Positions 43,867-56,539 of a stretch of DNA of 64,000 nt are shown piece by piece. Origin of the DNA: Mactra quadrangularis (taxonomy: Eukaryota > Mollusca > Bivalvia > Venerida > Mactridae); contig CM046304.1 of NCBI GenBank assembly GCA_025267735.1, forward strand, positions 29,143,381 to 29,207,380, in the 5' to 3' direction. The position numbers and the translations under genes were made by a program. The notes under the pieces are model-generated. The model saw nothing but the letters and a program-made list of their open reading frames with translations, did not search any database and had not been told where the DNA came from. Position 1 is the first letter of the stretch; the number at the start of each line of letters is the position of its first letter.

Positions 43867-45739
43867 ATATCCAATCAAACATGACTAAACCACAGCCATT
43901 TTTAATTTGAAATTTTTTATATTTTGGAATATTTTTTTGAATTGGATTTACATTATTTGATTTCATTTTTCAAGGTAATTTATATTTCATTTTGTGCCAC
44001 ATATCTTACTACCCAATATCTTTAATTTTTATAGCCTTATATCATTGTTAAATTCAAGACTTGTTTTATTGTTTTTTGTTCGGACTTTTCACCTACAGAT
44101 TGTTTTATAGGTCATGCGTGTTTTTGTACTTTGAACAACAGACTTGCCCACTCAAAAGTTGAAAAATATGTCGCACATACATCATTTTACTGATTTAAGC
44201 AGACCACTTTGGCATTCCACATTTATTATAAATAGTGAAAATGTGCATTGTGAATTTTATACGATGATGTGTCAATAAAATATCTTTTTTGCCCTGGTCG
44301 CCGGACTTCTAGTTACTTTCTTTAAATTTTTATTCGGAGTATTTTACACAACCTTGAATGTACAACTAGTAACATTTTACATTCACAAATACCAATTTAT
44401 ACATGGAGTTATCGTTCTTGCAAAATGGCCTCTGCTGGGGGTTCGAACCTAGGATCTCTCGAATTGTTTGCATGTATCATAGCACTGAAACACTGCTCCA
44501 GAATTAAAATATTGACATATTAGCCAGGCTACCACCATTTTCCATTTCATTTTAAATTTGAGCAATTATAAACTTGGTTTCATTACAATTGAAATTTTTT
44601 CATTGAACATTGCTTACAGTAAATTTAACAGATATAGAATTATCCGATTCTGATTTTTTCCACAGATTTCAGGACTAAACACTGTTATAAGTTCACCATT
44701 ACAACTTTTACTGAATTGCAAACTACATTTTATTTGTAACATGGCACAGGTACCAATGACTTAGCCGGTAGCCAGAGAGGTCTGGTCAAAGGGCGGACAA
44801 CTCGTCAATCATTTTTTCCAATTTCTTTCTTTTCACTTGCTACATTAGTCCATCCTAAATCTGTCACTCATTGTTTTCTTAATCTGTGCTCAATGCCTTT
44901 GCTCAATGGTCAGTTATTGGCAGTAGGTTCGTATCTATGTAAATATAGGCAAGGGAAATAACTCGTACAGAAAATAAACACTAACTTTAGAAGATTTACT
45001 TCCCTTGTTACTAATCAACCGCACAATCATTACAAAAATCTTACTCTGGATCTCAAATATGTGGATTTTGTTCATACTTGTACGTATAAACAGCCCATGA
45101 ATTAGGATTTGAATAATATATGGATGAGATTTAATTTTTCATTGTGTTTTTCAGCAAATATGTGTAAAATCAGTAGGGTGCTGGTAATACTCGACGTCAA
45201 ACTCCGCATCCTTATAGATATGTTCTTATGCTTTCAGATTCTATGGGTTTACAAAGTGTTATGGAAGTCCTGCTTTAATATAATCATCTGTTTATTTTGA
45301 TTTGTTTGATGACAATGATCAATGTCCTCATCTATATGATAAAGGAAGTATATTTTCTAATACCCATATGTTAAGTTCATGCAGAGTCCAACTTCGGTTT
45401 CAAAATCTGCTTTCCGATTAAATCGACAAACCAGTAATGTGCGATAACCCCTGATAATTGAATTTATCATCATTAAGGACACTATTTACTGATGTAGCCT
45501 ACACCTGGCAAGAGTGACACACTCAGAATTTTTATTAGCGTAAAAAGATAAGCTATACCCCTTGAGTGATTCGAACCCATGATCTCTAACCCCAAAGCTC
45601 ACGTATAAGACTTATGCATCTTCGTAAAATGTTGTTGGGTATTATTACTCATGGAATGTTATAGAGATGATAAATATTTGGTTATGACACCATAGTCTGT
45701 TTTCTGCATACCAAATTATATATAAGGGTTGTGAAATCT

Positions 45740-47500
45740 TATTATATATACATTTAGATGGATTAATCAATCATTTCATAAATAATAAAAAAGTCCTATA
45801 TGCTTGTTTTATCGATTTTACTAAAGCGTTCGATTATCTTGTAAGAGAAAATATATTTTATAAATTGTTTCAAGTTGGTGTATCGGGCAGTATGTTGAGT
45901 ATTATTAAATCTTTGTATTCTAATGTTAAATCTAGAGTTAAGTTCAAGAATGAATTAAGTAATTGTTTTGATTGCTACTTAGGTGTTAGACAGAGTGACT
46001 GTTTAAGCCCATTTTTGTTTGCTATGTATGTAAACGATTTAGAAAGTTATATGTCATTAAATGGGTTTAAAGGTATAGACACAGGTTTATTGAAAATATT
46101 TTTATTGCTTTATGCAGACGATATTGTTATTTTTGCTGATAATGAAATTAATCTTCAGGAAGGTTTAAACATTTTATGGGAATATTGTGAAAAATGGAAA
46201 ATGGTTGTTAATGTTCAAAAGACAAAAGTTTTAATTTTTAAGAAGGGTAGAAAGATAACTAATTTAAGTTTTACATATAATAATAATATTGTTGAAATAG
46301 TCAACCAATTAATTACCTTGGTATTGTTTTCACCACTACTGGATCTTTTGAGAAAACGTTTGACGCATTAAGCGGACAAGCTTTGAAATCTATTTTTAAG
46401 ATGAAAATGTACCTGAACAAATTTTATAATATAAGTGTCAGTCACTCTCTCGAAATCTTTGATAAATTAATTTTACCTGTTCTTGACTACGGTTCGGAGA
46501 TATGGGGGTTTTCAGAAGCTAAGAAACTAGAAAATATTCATTTACAATTTTGTAAGCAACTTCTTGGGGTGAACTTGGTAGGGTACCTTTAAAAACAAGA
46601 AGATTAGTTTCTATTATAAGTTTTTGGTTAAAACTTATGCGATGCGACAATAGAAAATTAATTAAACAAACTTGCAATCTTTTATTACATGATATTGAAG
46701 AAAAACCATATTTAGTTAATTGGGTTTCTAAAGTTAAGTGTTTATTGCAGTCAACTGGTTTTTATTATGCATGGTTAAATCAAGGAGTTGATAATCATAA
46801 ATTATTTTTGCATCTTTTTTCACTTAGAGTTAATGATATATATATACAAAATTGGAATGCAGAAATAAATGAATCTTCTCGTGCTAGCACATATTGTTTG
46901 TTCCATAAATTTGAATTTAAACCATATTTTAACATTATTAACAACAGAAATACAGATTTTCCTTTACTATATTATTATTGTCAAGCCATAGATTAGAAGT
47001 TGAAGTAGGACGTTGGAATAAAGTACCTCGTGACGAACGTAAATGTAAATTTTGTGGAAATTTAGAGGACGAATTTCATTTTATATTAGAATGTTCATTG
47101 TATTTAAGTTTAAGAAAAAATATATAGATTGTTACTTCTGGAAACATCCAAATATACCAAAATTCATACAACTGTTTACATCAATCGATTCTAATACCAT
47201 TCAAAATTTAGCTGTTTATATTTACAAAAGTTTTAAATTACGAGACAGTGTGGTATATGTTTAAATATTTCTCAATAATCTTCTCTATTTGTTCATTGTT
47301 AAATTGTGTTTTGCACTTTCCTCATCATAACTGTATTTGTATTTATACTTATACGCCATTACCGATTTATACAATTGAACGTATTTATACCATATATATT
47401 ATTTACTTCTGTATTGTATTTATGTTGTAATATTTGCATAACCTGTAAACTGTTGGGCGTCATGTCTTATGTTTATTGAATAAAGTATCTATAATTTTGC
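45740..47500 (+). pseudogene. Non-LTR retrotransposon (LINE), 5'-truncated and frameshifted
   Basis: Reverse transcriptase core: ACFIDFTKAFD (about 45800-45835), GVRQSDCLSPFLFAMYVNDLE (the usual VRQGD has Ser) and catalytic YADDIVIFAD (46111-46140). The frame breaks near 46303 (YLGIVFTTTGSF continues in another frame), near 46580 (a deletion before GELGRVPLKTRRL) and near 46985, before a C-terminal CKFCG...EDEFHFILEC zinc-like motif. It ends near GAATAAAGTATCTATAATTTT. There is no endonuclease domain. Dead copy; the clade cannot be fixed. Confidence 0.88.
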
Positions 47501-47758
47501 GTAAATCTTCTCCTTACGAATCCACGGTTAATAGGATTAACCAACAAACTTTCTTAGAAATTAACAATTAATTATTTTCACAGCAATTCTGATTTTTACT
47601 GCTGCACGACAGTTGGAAGTCACTTACGAAGCTGTGTTCTTAATTTCAAAATTATGTGCCGTCAGTTTGACAGTTGACACACGTCAAAATACTGTATATT
47701 AACTTTTAAGAACATTACATTAATATTTCCGAATTAATTTTATGTTAAGAAAATTTAG

Positions 47759-48045
47759 AGCCGCCCGTCTAGCTCATTTGTTTGAACGCAAATCTACTGA
47801 TTGATAGGTCGTGGGTTCGATACCCGGGCGGAGTATACTTTTGCAGAGTTTGGTCATTGAATGATTTCTACCACTGATCATTAATCATGTAGGGCATGTG
47901 TCAGTCACTGATGGAAGTATATGCCTAGTAACTGGTTAAAACAGCTAAATTCAGAGTTTTGGTCTTTCCAGGAACGGTGAGTAGGTTGTCTGACCGCTGT
48001 GATATGACCTTATACAATATGAGCTTAGGCGTTAACCACATCTTT
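47759..48045 (+). mobile_element. SINE type 1
   Basis: Head GCCGCCCGTCTAGCTCATTTG, B box GGGTTCGATACCC, conserved body. Tail CGCTGTGATATGACC...TTAGGCGTTAA, partly degraded. Confidence 0.78.
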
Positions 48046-48231
48046 ACATGAAATTAAAGTTTCTAAAAAAACTTAGAATTTAGCCTTACTGCTTATCTGT
48101 CTTTTTCTTGTCTTTTTATTTCAGCTAATGGTATTTAAGTGGCTGTAATTTAAAGTTAAGTACATGATTGTATTTATCAAATCTGCACAATTAAAAACTT
48201 GTGACTAAATGGTTTCCTTATAGTTTTAGAG

Positions 48232-48302
48232 GTAAATAATAAAACGCTACGGTTATGGTTCAACAAGCTGGAAGACTTAAAGACAGTTAGAGTGAAGACG
48301 TG
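48232..48302 (+). other. Exon-like open segment
   Basis: Between TTATAGTTTTAG and GTG|GTAAGT one frame is open for 24 codons (VNNKTLRLWFNKLEDLKTV...). It looks protein-like but is not recognised, and the neighbouring exons were not found. Confidence 0.3.
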
Positions 48303-48614
48303 GTAAGTGTATTTTTATTCATTATTTATTTTCTAGCAATGTCATTTGTTTATAATCTTAAGTATTTGTTATTAATAAACAAGGTTGAAATTGCCCTTGA
48401 TGCATATTCGTTTACAATCGCATGCTACGCTCACGCTCGGCTAACTTCGTAAACCATCCGATAAGTTAATGATTTAAACCAAATAAGTATGTATTAAATT
48501 CCGTTTGTTTGGCGAATTTATCCGATAGTCGATATGAAAGTTAATCAAGGGCAAGTTCAATATTGTTTACTAATACGTGAAGCACATCAATTAGCTATCA
48601 AAAACGTTAATATC

Positions 48615-49075
48615 TTGCTGTGTGAGAGTGTCGGATACATGAGCATGTATAAGCATGGGGTGTAAATATGGGGTGTTAATGTGGGGATGGGAGTGCATTT
48701 GAGCACTGAGTACGAGTTTTGGGTTAGGGGCCGTATAAGCACCAAGTATGAGTGTGAGGGTGCGTGTGAGCTCTGAGTAATAGTGTGGTGAAGGAGAGTA
48801 TGAGCACGGGGTTTAAATGTGGGATTTGAATGTTGGAATGGGTGTGCGCATGAGCACTAAATACGAGTTTGGGATAAGTGCCAAACGAGCACCGAGTGTG
48901 AGTGTGGTGTGTGAGTGTGGAAATAGGGTGCGCATGAGCACTTAGTACGTGTTTTTAATAGGGTCATACGAGCACTGAGTGAGTGTATGGGGATGGGCTA
49001 CGCATTGGCACTGGGTCTGAGTGGAGATCGGGTTGCGCACGAGCACTGGGTATGTGTGCCTGTGTATGGGGGATA
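48615..49075. repeat. Degenerate GT-rich tandem repeat
   Basis: Recurring GAGCACTGAGTATGAGTGTG and GGGTGCGCATGAGCAC-like blocks at irregular spacing of roughly 30-65 bp. An old minisatellite. Confidence 0.65.
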
Positions 49076-49620
49076 CTGGTAAAGTTGTGTGTACTAATAT
49101 TTTTATTACTCATTATCAAATAAATATATTCGTTTGACTTGTGCATACTTTGTTTATTAACAAATGACATTTCTAGTTTTTTATCTGTTTAATCTTATTG
49201 TAGTTTAATTGATTTTACTTTTTGCCATTATGCTTACATGTTTTTGTCTTTGGTCTGTCCGTGTCTGATCTGAGATTTGCACCGATATCCCAGGTCCCCG
49301 CATGCATATCCCATCCTATTTGCCCCATCCCCACCATGTAGAGGGTTCGGTCTGTTGGGGTTTTTAAGAGTCATTGGCTTCATATCCCCCAGCACCAGAG
49401 GTTCGGAATGCTCTGGTCACTATTACTTGTATTCTTGCTGGCTTGTGACCCTGTATATTAGTTTTATCTAGTTAAGAAATAAAATTAAAGTTATGGGGTG
49501 AAATTATGGGATTGTCGGTGGGGGGGGGTAGGTTTTGGTAACCGGGAGAGTAGTTGGTGTTTTTTTTCTTTTGAGGGAAGGGGAAATGATATGATTTAAC
49601 TTTGAAATTGATTCTTGTGG

Positions 49621-49907
49621 AATCCGGGTCGATAGCGCAATTGGTAGCGCGCCAGGCTTTGGAATCTCGTGCCCGAGGGGGTGCGGGTTCGAATCCCACC
49701 CGGGGAGGTTATACCCTTCCATGAAAATTTGACAATAATGTCAATTTTCCTCCATTGATTAGATAATATGGAGAAGTTTCCGGTCTTGTGGAAGGGTAGG
49801 TGAGTACTGGTTATAGACAATGGTCCAGGAAAGCTGGGTTAGGTGCACTGGACGCCGTAAAATGACCTAAAATTGTGTTGACACGGCGTTAATTCTAGTA
49901 AAAAAAG
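49621..49907 (+). mobile_element. SINE type 2, intact young copy
   Basis: Flanked by an exact 11-bp duplication GATTCTTGTGG (49610-49620 and 49908-49918). Head with A-box-like TAGCGCAATTGGTAGCGC, B box GGGTTCGAATCCC (49685-49697), body, tail hairpin ACGCCGT (49852-49858) / ACGGCGT (49883-49889), and a short A-rich end. Best reference copy in the window. Confidence 0.92.
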
Positions 49908-50318
49908 GATTCTTGTGGTTATACGTTTAACATGAACGATATTATGATGGGGATTAGTTAAGAAATGAGAGACTTTGTTCGTGGTTTTACTTAAACATGA
50001 GGAAGGACATGTGTTACTTACTAAGGAAATAAGACTGCTGGTTGAAGCTACACCTATTATTTAGGGAATGTAAATTAAGATGTAGTATTGCTTGTAATGA
50101 TTTAGTGCATACTTTAACATTACACATTCAAATTTTAATTGCTATTTGCATGTTGACAACATATTTAAATGTTACATGACTAGACTTATTTAAGTAACCT
50201 ATATCAAGACAATTTGTTCCCATACACTTAGTTTAATCATGTTTAACTTAACACAAAGTATGGACATGTATCATACTTTATTTCATTTATAATGCATACA
50301 ACATTACAAAATTTATAG

Positions 50319-50628
50319 AGCCACCCGGTAAGCTCAGTTGGTAGCACGCAAGTCTATTGATCGTTGGGTCGTGGGTTCGATTCGCGGGCGGAGCATACTT
50401 TCGTGGAGCTTGGTCATGAAATTATTTTTACGGCCATACTTCCTCCTACCAATGATTTTTAATTATGTAAGGCAGTTGTCAGTCACTGACGAAAGTATGC
50501 GCTTAGTAGTTGGTTAACAGCTAAATCCAGAGATTAAGCCTTTCCGGGAGCAGTGAGTAGGTTGACTGATCGCCGTTATATGGCATATACAATGTGTTGC
50601 TACGGCATTTAACCCAACAAACAAACAA
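50319..50628 (+). mobile_element. SINE type 1, full length
   Basis: Head GCCACCCGGTAAGCTCAG, B box GGGTTCGATTCGC, tail CGCCGTTATATGGC...GCTACGGCATTTAACCC, ending (ACAA)n. Flanked by imperfect direct repeats of about 43 bp. Confidence 0.85.
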
Positions 50629-50817
50629 ACTTTATTTCATTTATAATACATACACACTTAAACAATTTATATAACATAAGTTGGTGTCTAGCAGTATTTT
50701 ATTTCCACATTAAGCTGATCTGTGTGTTAAATAACATAGACAAAATTAAACAAACTTTACTTTCTGTTCTAGTCAATATGATATGAGACCAAGTTCATTA
50801 AGAAATCTCTGTGAATA

Positions 50818-51110
50818 AGCGAACAGGCTATCTCAGTTGGTAGCATGCTAGTCTACTGATCGAGGGGTCGTAAGATCGATTCCTGGGCGTGGAGTTTGGT
50901 TATTAAATGATGCCTACGACATTCTCCCTCATGCCACTGATTCTTAATCATGTAGGGCAGTAGTTATTCACTGACGGAAGTATGTTTCATGTAACTAGTT
51001 AACAGCTTAATCCAGAGATTAAGCCTTACCAGGGACGATGAGTAGGTTGACTGACCACCGTGATATGATTTATACAATGTGTTGCTGCAACGTCAAACCC
51101 TGAACGTAAT
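50818..51110 (+). mobile_element. SINE type 1
   Basis: Head GGCTATCTCAGTTGGTAGC, B-box remnant AAGATCGATTCC, tail ACCGTGATATGATT...GCTGCAACGTCAAACCC. A small deletion follows the head. Confidence 0.8.
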
Positions 51111-51295
51111 GTTTATTTACCAGTAAGCAAACTGTTGATCATTTAATTCTCTCAGAATATTTTCCTAACTTCATCAAATGATTTACTTTTTTCTTGTAGA
51201 TAATTACAAACACTAGTTTACAATATATATGATATAATATAAATTCAAAATTTTAAAAATGCAATCATTCACTTTGGTTTAACTAACATAAACTT

Positions 51296-54110
51296 ACAAA
51301 CAATATGGCCTGTCATTCGAACTTATTCTCATGTTGGTTTCTATCTTCAATAACAATACAATAAACACAGTATGTAATACCAATGGATCCTTATTCTCAT
51401 GTACGTATTTGTCTTAAATTAAGATAACATGCTTACAATATGATATGCAAATAAATCCTTAGTCCCATTTACGTATCTATCCCTGGATTTAGATAACATG
51501 TACACTGAATATGGTATGTCATTCTATCATAACTCTCATGTACATTAAGGTTTCTGTCTTCAAAAAATATAAATCATATTCTAATGACATGCCAGTTTTT
51601 TGCATTTTGTGTATTAAGATAACATGCACACAATATCGCATGTCATTCTATCAATTATCTAAGGTAAGTATCTGTCTTCAATTAATATCATTTCTTCCAT
51701 GTAGGTTTCTTTCTTCAATTTAAATAACATACACACAATATGACATGTCATTCTATCATTTCTTCCATGTAGGTTTCTTTCTTCAATTTAAATAACATAC
51801 AAACAATATGACATGCCATTCTATCATTTCTCTCATGTAGGTTTCTATCTTCAATTACGATAACATACACACACTATGACATGCCATTCTATCATTTCTC
51901 TCATGTAGGTTTCTTTCTTCAATTTAAATAACATACACACAATATGACATGCCATTCTATCATTTCTCTTAGGTAAGTATCTGTCTTCAATTAAAATAAC
52001 ATACACACACTATGACATGTCATTCTATCATTTCTCTCATGTAGGTTTCTTTCTTCAATTTAAATAACATACACACAATTTGACATGTCATTCTACCATT
52101 TCTTCCATGTAGTTTATTTTCTTCAATTTAATTAACATACTCACAATATGACATGCCATTCTATTATTACTCTCAGGTAAGTATCTGTCTTCAATTAAAA
52201 TAACATACACACAATTTGACATGCCATTCTATCATTACTCTCAGGTAAGTATCTGTCCTCAATTAAATAACATACACACAATATGGCATGTCATTCTATC
52301 ATTTTTCTCATGTAAGTTTTTGTATCTTTAATTAAGATAACATACACACAATATGACATGTCATTCTATCATAACTCTCATGTAGGTTTTTTTCTTCAAT
52401 TTAAATAACATACACACAATATGACACGTCATTCTATCATTTTTCTCATGTAAGTTTTTGTATCTTTAATTAAGATAACATACACACAATATGACATGTC
52501 ATTCTATCATTTCTCTCATGTAGGTTCCTTTCTTCAATTTAAATAACATACACACAATATGACATGCCATTCTATCATTTCTCTTAGGTAAGTATCTGTC
52601 TTCAATTAAAATAACATACACACAATATGTCATGTCATTCTATCATAACTCTCATGTAGGTTTCTTTCTTCAATTTAAATAACATACACACAATATGACA
52701 TGCCATTCTATCATTTCTCTTAGGTAAGTATCTGTCTTCAATTAAAATAACATACACACAATATGACATGTCATTCTATCATTTCTCTCATGTAGGTTTC
52801 TTTCTTCAATTTAAATAACATACACACAATATGTCATGTCATTCTATCATAACTCTCATGTAGGTTTTTTTCTTCAATTTAAATAACATACACACAATAT
52901 GACACGTCATTCTATCATTTCTCTCATGTAGGTTTCTATCTTCAATTTGAATAACATACACACAATATGACATGCCATTCTATCAATTCTCTAAGGTAAG
53001 TATCTGTCTTCAATTAATATCATTTCTTCCATGTAGGTTTCTGTCTTCAATTTAAATAACATACTCACAAAATGACATGACATTCTATCATTACTCTCAA
53101 GTAAGTATCTGTCTTCAATTAAAATAACATACACACAATTTGACATGCCATTCTATCATTACTCTCAGGTAAGAATCTGTCTTCAATAAAATAATATACA
53201 CACAATATGGCATGTCATTCTATCATTTTTCTCATGTAAGGTTTTGTATCTTTAATTAAGATAACATACACACAATATGGCATGTCATTCTATTATTTTT
53301 CTCATGTAAGTTTTTGTATCTTTAATTAAGATAACATACACACAAAATGACATGTCGTTCTATCATTTCTTTCGTGGATATTTTATCCTCAGTTAAGATA
53401 ACATACTCATAATATGACATGTCATTCTATCATTTCTTCCATGTATGTTTCTATCTTCAATTAAGATAACATATACACAATATGACATGTCATTCTTTCA
53501 ATTCTCTGAGGTAAGTATCTGTCTTTAATTAAGATAAATACACACAATATGACATGTCATTCTATCATTTCTCTCATGTAGGTTTTTGTATCTTTAATTA
53601 AGATAACATACATACAATATGACATGTCATTTATTATTACTCTAATTGTTTGGCTTCAATCAAGGTAACATACACACAATATCACATGTCATTCTATCAT
53701 TATTCCCATATAGGTTTCTATCTTCAATTTTAGATAACTTACACACAATATGAAATGTCATTTTATCATTTCTCTTTTGTAGGTTTCTATCTTCATATAA
53801 GATAAAATACACAATATGACATGTCATTCTATCATTTCTCTCATATAGTTTTCTATCCTTAATATGGATAACATACACTCTATTTGGCAAGTCATTCTAT
53901 CATTTCTCTCATGTAGTTTTTTTGTATCTTTAATAAAGATAACATACACACAAATTGACATGTCATTCTATCATTTCTCTCATGTAGGTATCTATCTTCA
54001 ATTAAGATAAAATACACACAATATGGCATGTCATTCTATCATTTCTCTCATGTAGGGTTTTATTCTTTAATTAAGATAGCATAGACGCTCTATGTTATGT
54101 TAAAATGCTG
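51296..54110. repeat. Satellite of about 68-bp units, about 41 copies
   Basis: Unit core ATAACATACACACAATATGACATGTCATTCTATCAT followed by one of three variant segments: CTCATGTAGGTTTCTTTC, CTCAGGTAAGTATCTGTC or TCATGTAAGTTTTTGTATC. Variants alternate in runs. Degenerate at both edges (from 51296; remnants to about 54480). Every unit has the palindrome GACATGTC or a one-base variant. Confidence 0.92.
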
Positions 54111-55054
54111 CCCTTTTCTCATCTAGATATCTGTTTAAAGATAACTGATATATAAATCAATTATGTAAACATAGCATGATTTGTACTTTTTTTTTGGACT
54201 CATCCAATTTATGGAGGAACCCGTTAGTACCGGATATTGTGGTATAGTTTCAAAGTACTTTTAATTCTTATGAAAGCAAATGTATCTGTTCAGTACGTTT
54301 GGCTCAATGGATAAGTGCGTAGATATTACTTACATAGTAATAGGGTTAATATATTCATTTCCCCTATTTTTGAGCGAATATTTTGTTAAATTGACCCACT
54401 AAGTTAAAAATATCGATAAAGTATAACATGTCAAGCCATGACATGTTATTCTCATAGAGATTTCTATCTCGAAATAAAATGTCATTGCCTCTTGTTTGTT
54501 TCAATTAAGGAGTTATATGATATAATGTTAACCATTTCTCCTATATACAAATATTGTTAGCAGAAATTATGTTATTATATACTGATTGATATATCAAGAA
54601 AACATTGGAAAGTTTTCAAAACATTTTTCTCTCCAATAATAATATACTCATGCAATGTATTTTTAGTGTCAATACGTTATAGCAGAAATGAATGTTTTAA
54701 TTATTGTTAGGCTATCATTTTAATTTTGTTTTGCACTTGTTATATTCAGTAGAATTTTGACATTTAAATCACCTACTTCATACACAAAATAAATGATTTA
54801 TACTTATACCTACACTTCTATGTGTATACAAACATATTCATTGTATATAGTATTTTGTAACGTTTTTTTGTTTTAAATACCCATGAAAAAATGTGGGGTT
54901 TTTTCTAACTAAACTTTCAAAAATGTACTTTTCATATACATGTTATTAGACCTGATGATGCTTGATAATGATGTACTATGTCTATAATTATTGTATTTGT
55001 TAGTGAGAAGTAAGACCTAAACATTTCCTCATTAAAATGTGAAAAGATATCAAT
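54111..55054. other. AT-rich spacer between two satellites
   Basis: Contains a satellite remnant near 54430-54490 and a tRNA-like fragment near 54300. No gene seen. Confidence 0.4.
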
Positions 55055-55790
55055 AATTCTGAGCAATCTAGTGAAGGACCCTTTATGGGAGGATAGCTAG
55101 ATCGGAATTATTTTAAGAGTTTAACAAATAATTCTGAGCAATCTAGTGAAGGACCCTTTATGGGAAGATAGCTAGATCGGAATTATTCTAAGAGTTTAAA
55201 CACATAATTCTGAGCAATCTAGTGAAGGACCCTTTATGGGAGGATAGCTAGATCGGAATTATTCTTAGAGTTTAAACACATAATTCTGAGCAATCTAGTG
55301 AAGGACCCTTTATGGGAGGATAGCTAGATCGGAATTATTCTAAGAGTTTAAACACATAATTCTGAGCAATCTAGTGAAGGACCCTTTATGGGAGGATAGC
55401 TAGATCGGAATTATTCTAAGAGTTTAAACACATAATTCTGAGCAATCTAGTGAAGGACCCTTTATGGGAGGATAGGTAGATCGGAATTATTCTTAGAGTT
55501 AAAACATATAATTCTGAGCAATCTAGTGAAGGGCCCTTTATGGGAGGATAGCTAGATCGGAATTATACTAGTAGTTTAAACATATAATTCTGAGCAATCT
55601 AGTGAAGGACCCTTTATGGGAGGATAGCTAGATCGGAATTATTCTAAGAGTTTAAACACATAATTCTGAGCAATCTAGTGAAGGCCCCTTTATGGGAGGA
55701 TAGCTAGATCGGAATTATTCTAAGAGTTTAAACACATAATTCTTAGTAATGTAGTGAAGGACCATTTATGGTAGGATAGCTAGATCGGAA
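55055..55790. repeat. 76-bp satellite, ten copies, hairpin-forming unit
   Basis: Units start at 55055, 55130, 55206, 55282, 55358, 55434, 55510, 55586, 55662 and 55738, and are almost identical except the last. Each unit carries AATTCTGAGCAATCTAG and, 40 bases on, CTAGATCGGAATT, which pair across the unit. Confidence 0.95.
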
Positions 55791-56471
55791 TTCACTACTA
55801 ATTCACAATATATTAATGATGCACCAAATTTATAAGGTGCTATTTATAAAACATGGAATAATTGACATAAAGACAATAGTACTAAGTCTGGCTAGGGAGC
55901 TAATTACATGTATATGTTTATAGCTAATTTGGAGAAAGGCCAATTTGTAATTCTAAAAGCACCATATGTCCTTGTTATACTTTCTATTTGCCTCGCGGAG
56001 TATTCGTAAGAACAAATAATGTGTAATGAAGTATGTTGTTGTATACATGGATGTGAAAGGTATTTGACATAGTTCATTTTTATTTTATGAAAATAAAATA
56101 AATGTTGAGTTTACATATTCTAAATTACTGAACATTATTTTTTGTAAACTTAAGCATTATGTAATAATAAGTTCGGTTTATAAAAGATGTCTTTTGTTAT
56201 AAAGCTAAATGCTTTTTATGATAATAGTTAATGATTTTTACTACATGATACTTACTTGTATGATATTGTTTAACTTTAAGATAATGCATACAGGATTTTT
56301 GTAAGTTGTTTTCTTATTTTTTATTTTCGAAAGAGGTAATTAATTAACTTGTGTATAGAATCCGTTAAATATTTTGTTGTAATTATTTTGATAACAATAT
56401 TATTTCAACTTGTAAGTGTAAATAAGTTGTTTATAAAATATACAGTGTAAGATAAATTTTTATTTGTAATG
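55791..56471. other. AT-rich stretch without recognised features
   Basis: No ORF, repeat or RNA gene could be supported. Confidence 0.4.
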
Positions 56472-56483
56472 TTATGATTATTT

Positions 56484-56539
56484 GTTTGTTTGTTTGGGTT
56501 TTACGGCACACCAACACAAAAAGGTCATATCGCGCCGAC
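56484..56539 (-). mobile_element. 56-bp LINE/SINE tail-only insertion
   Basis: On the minus strand: the tail hairpin GGCGCGATATGACC...GGTGTGCCGTAAAACCC followed by (CAAA)n. Flanked by an exact 12-bp duplication TTATGATTATTT (56472-56483 and 56540-56551). Confidence 0.85.

Noticed and set aside
20593..50400. Functional tRNA genes at the many A/B-box motifs
   Set aside because: All are fused to SINE bodies or have broken stems; none folds as a complete tRNA by inspection.
51296..55790. CRISPR-like arrays
   Set aside because: Units are contiguous tandem repeats without unique spacers and lie in eukaryotic DNA without cas genes.
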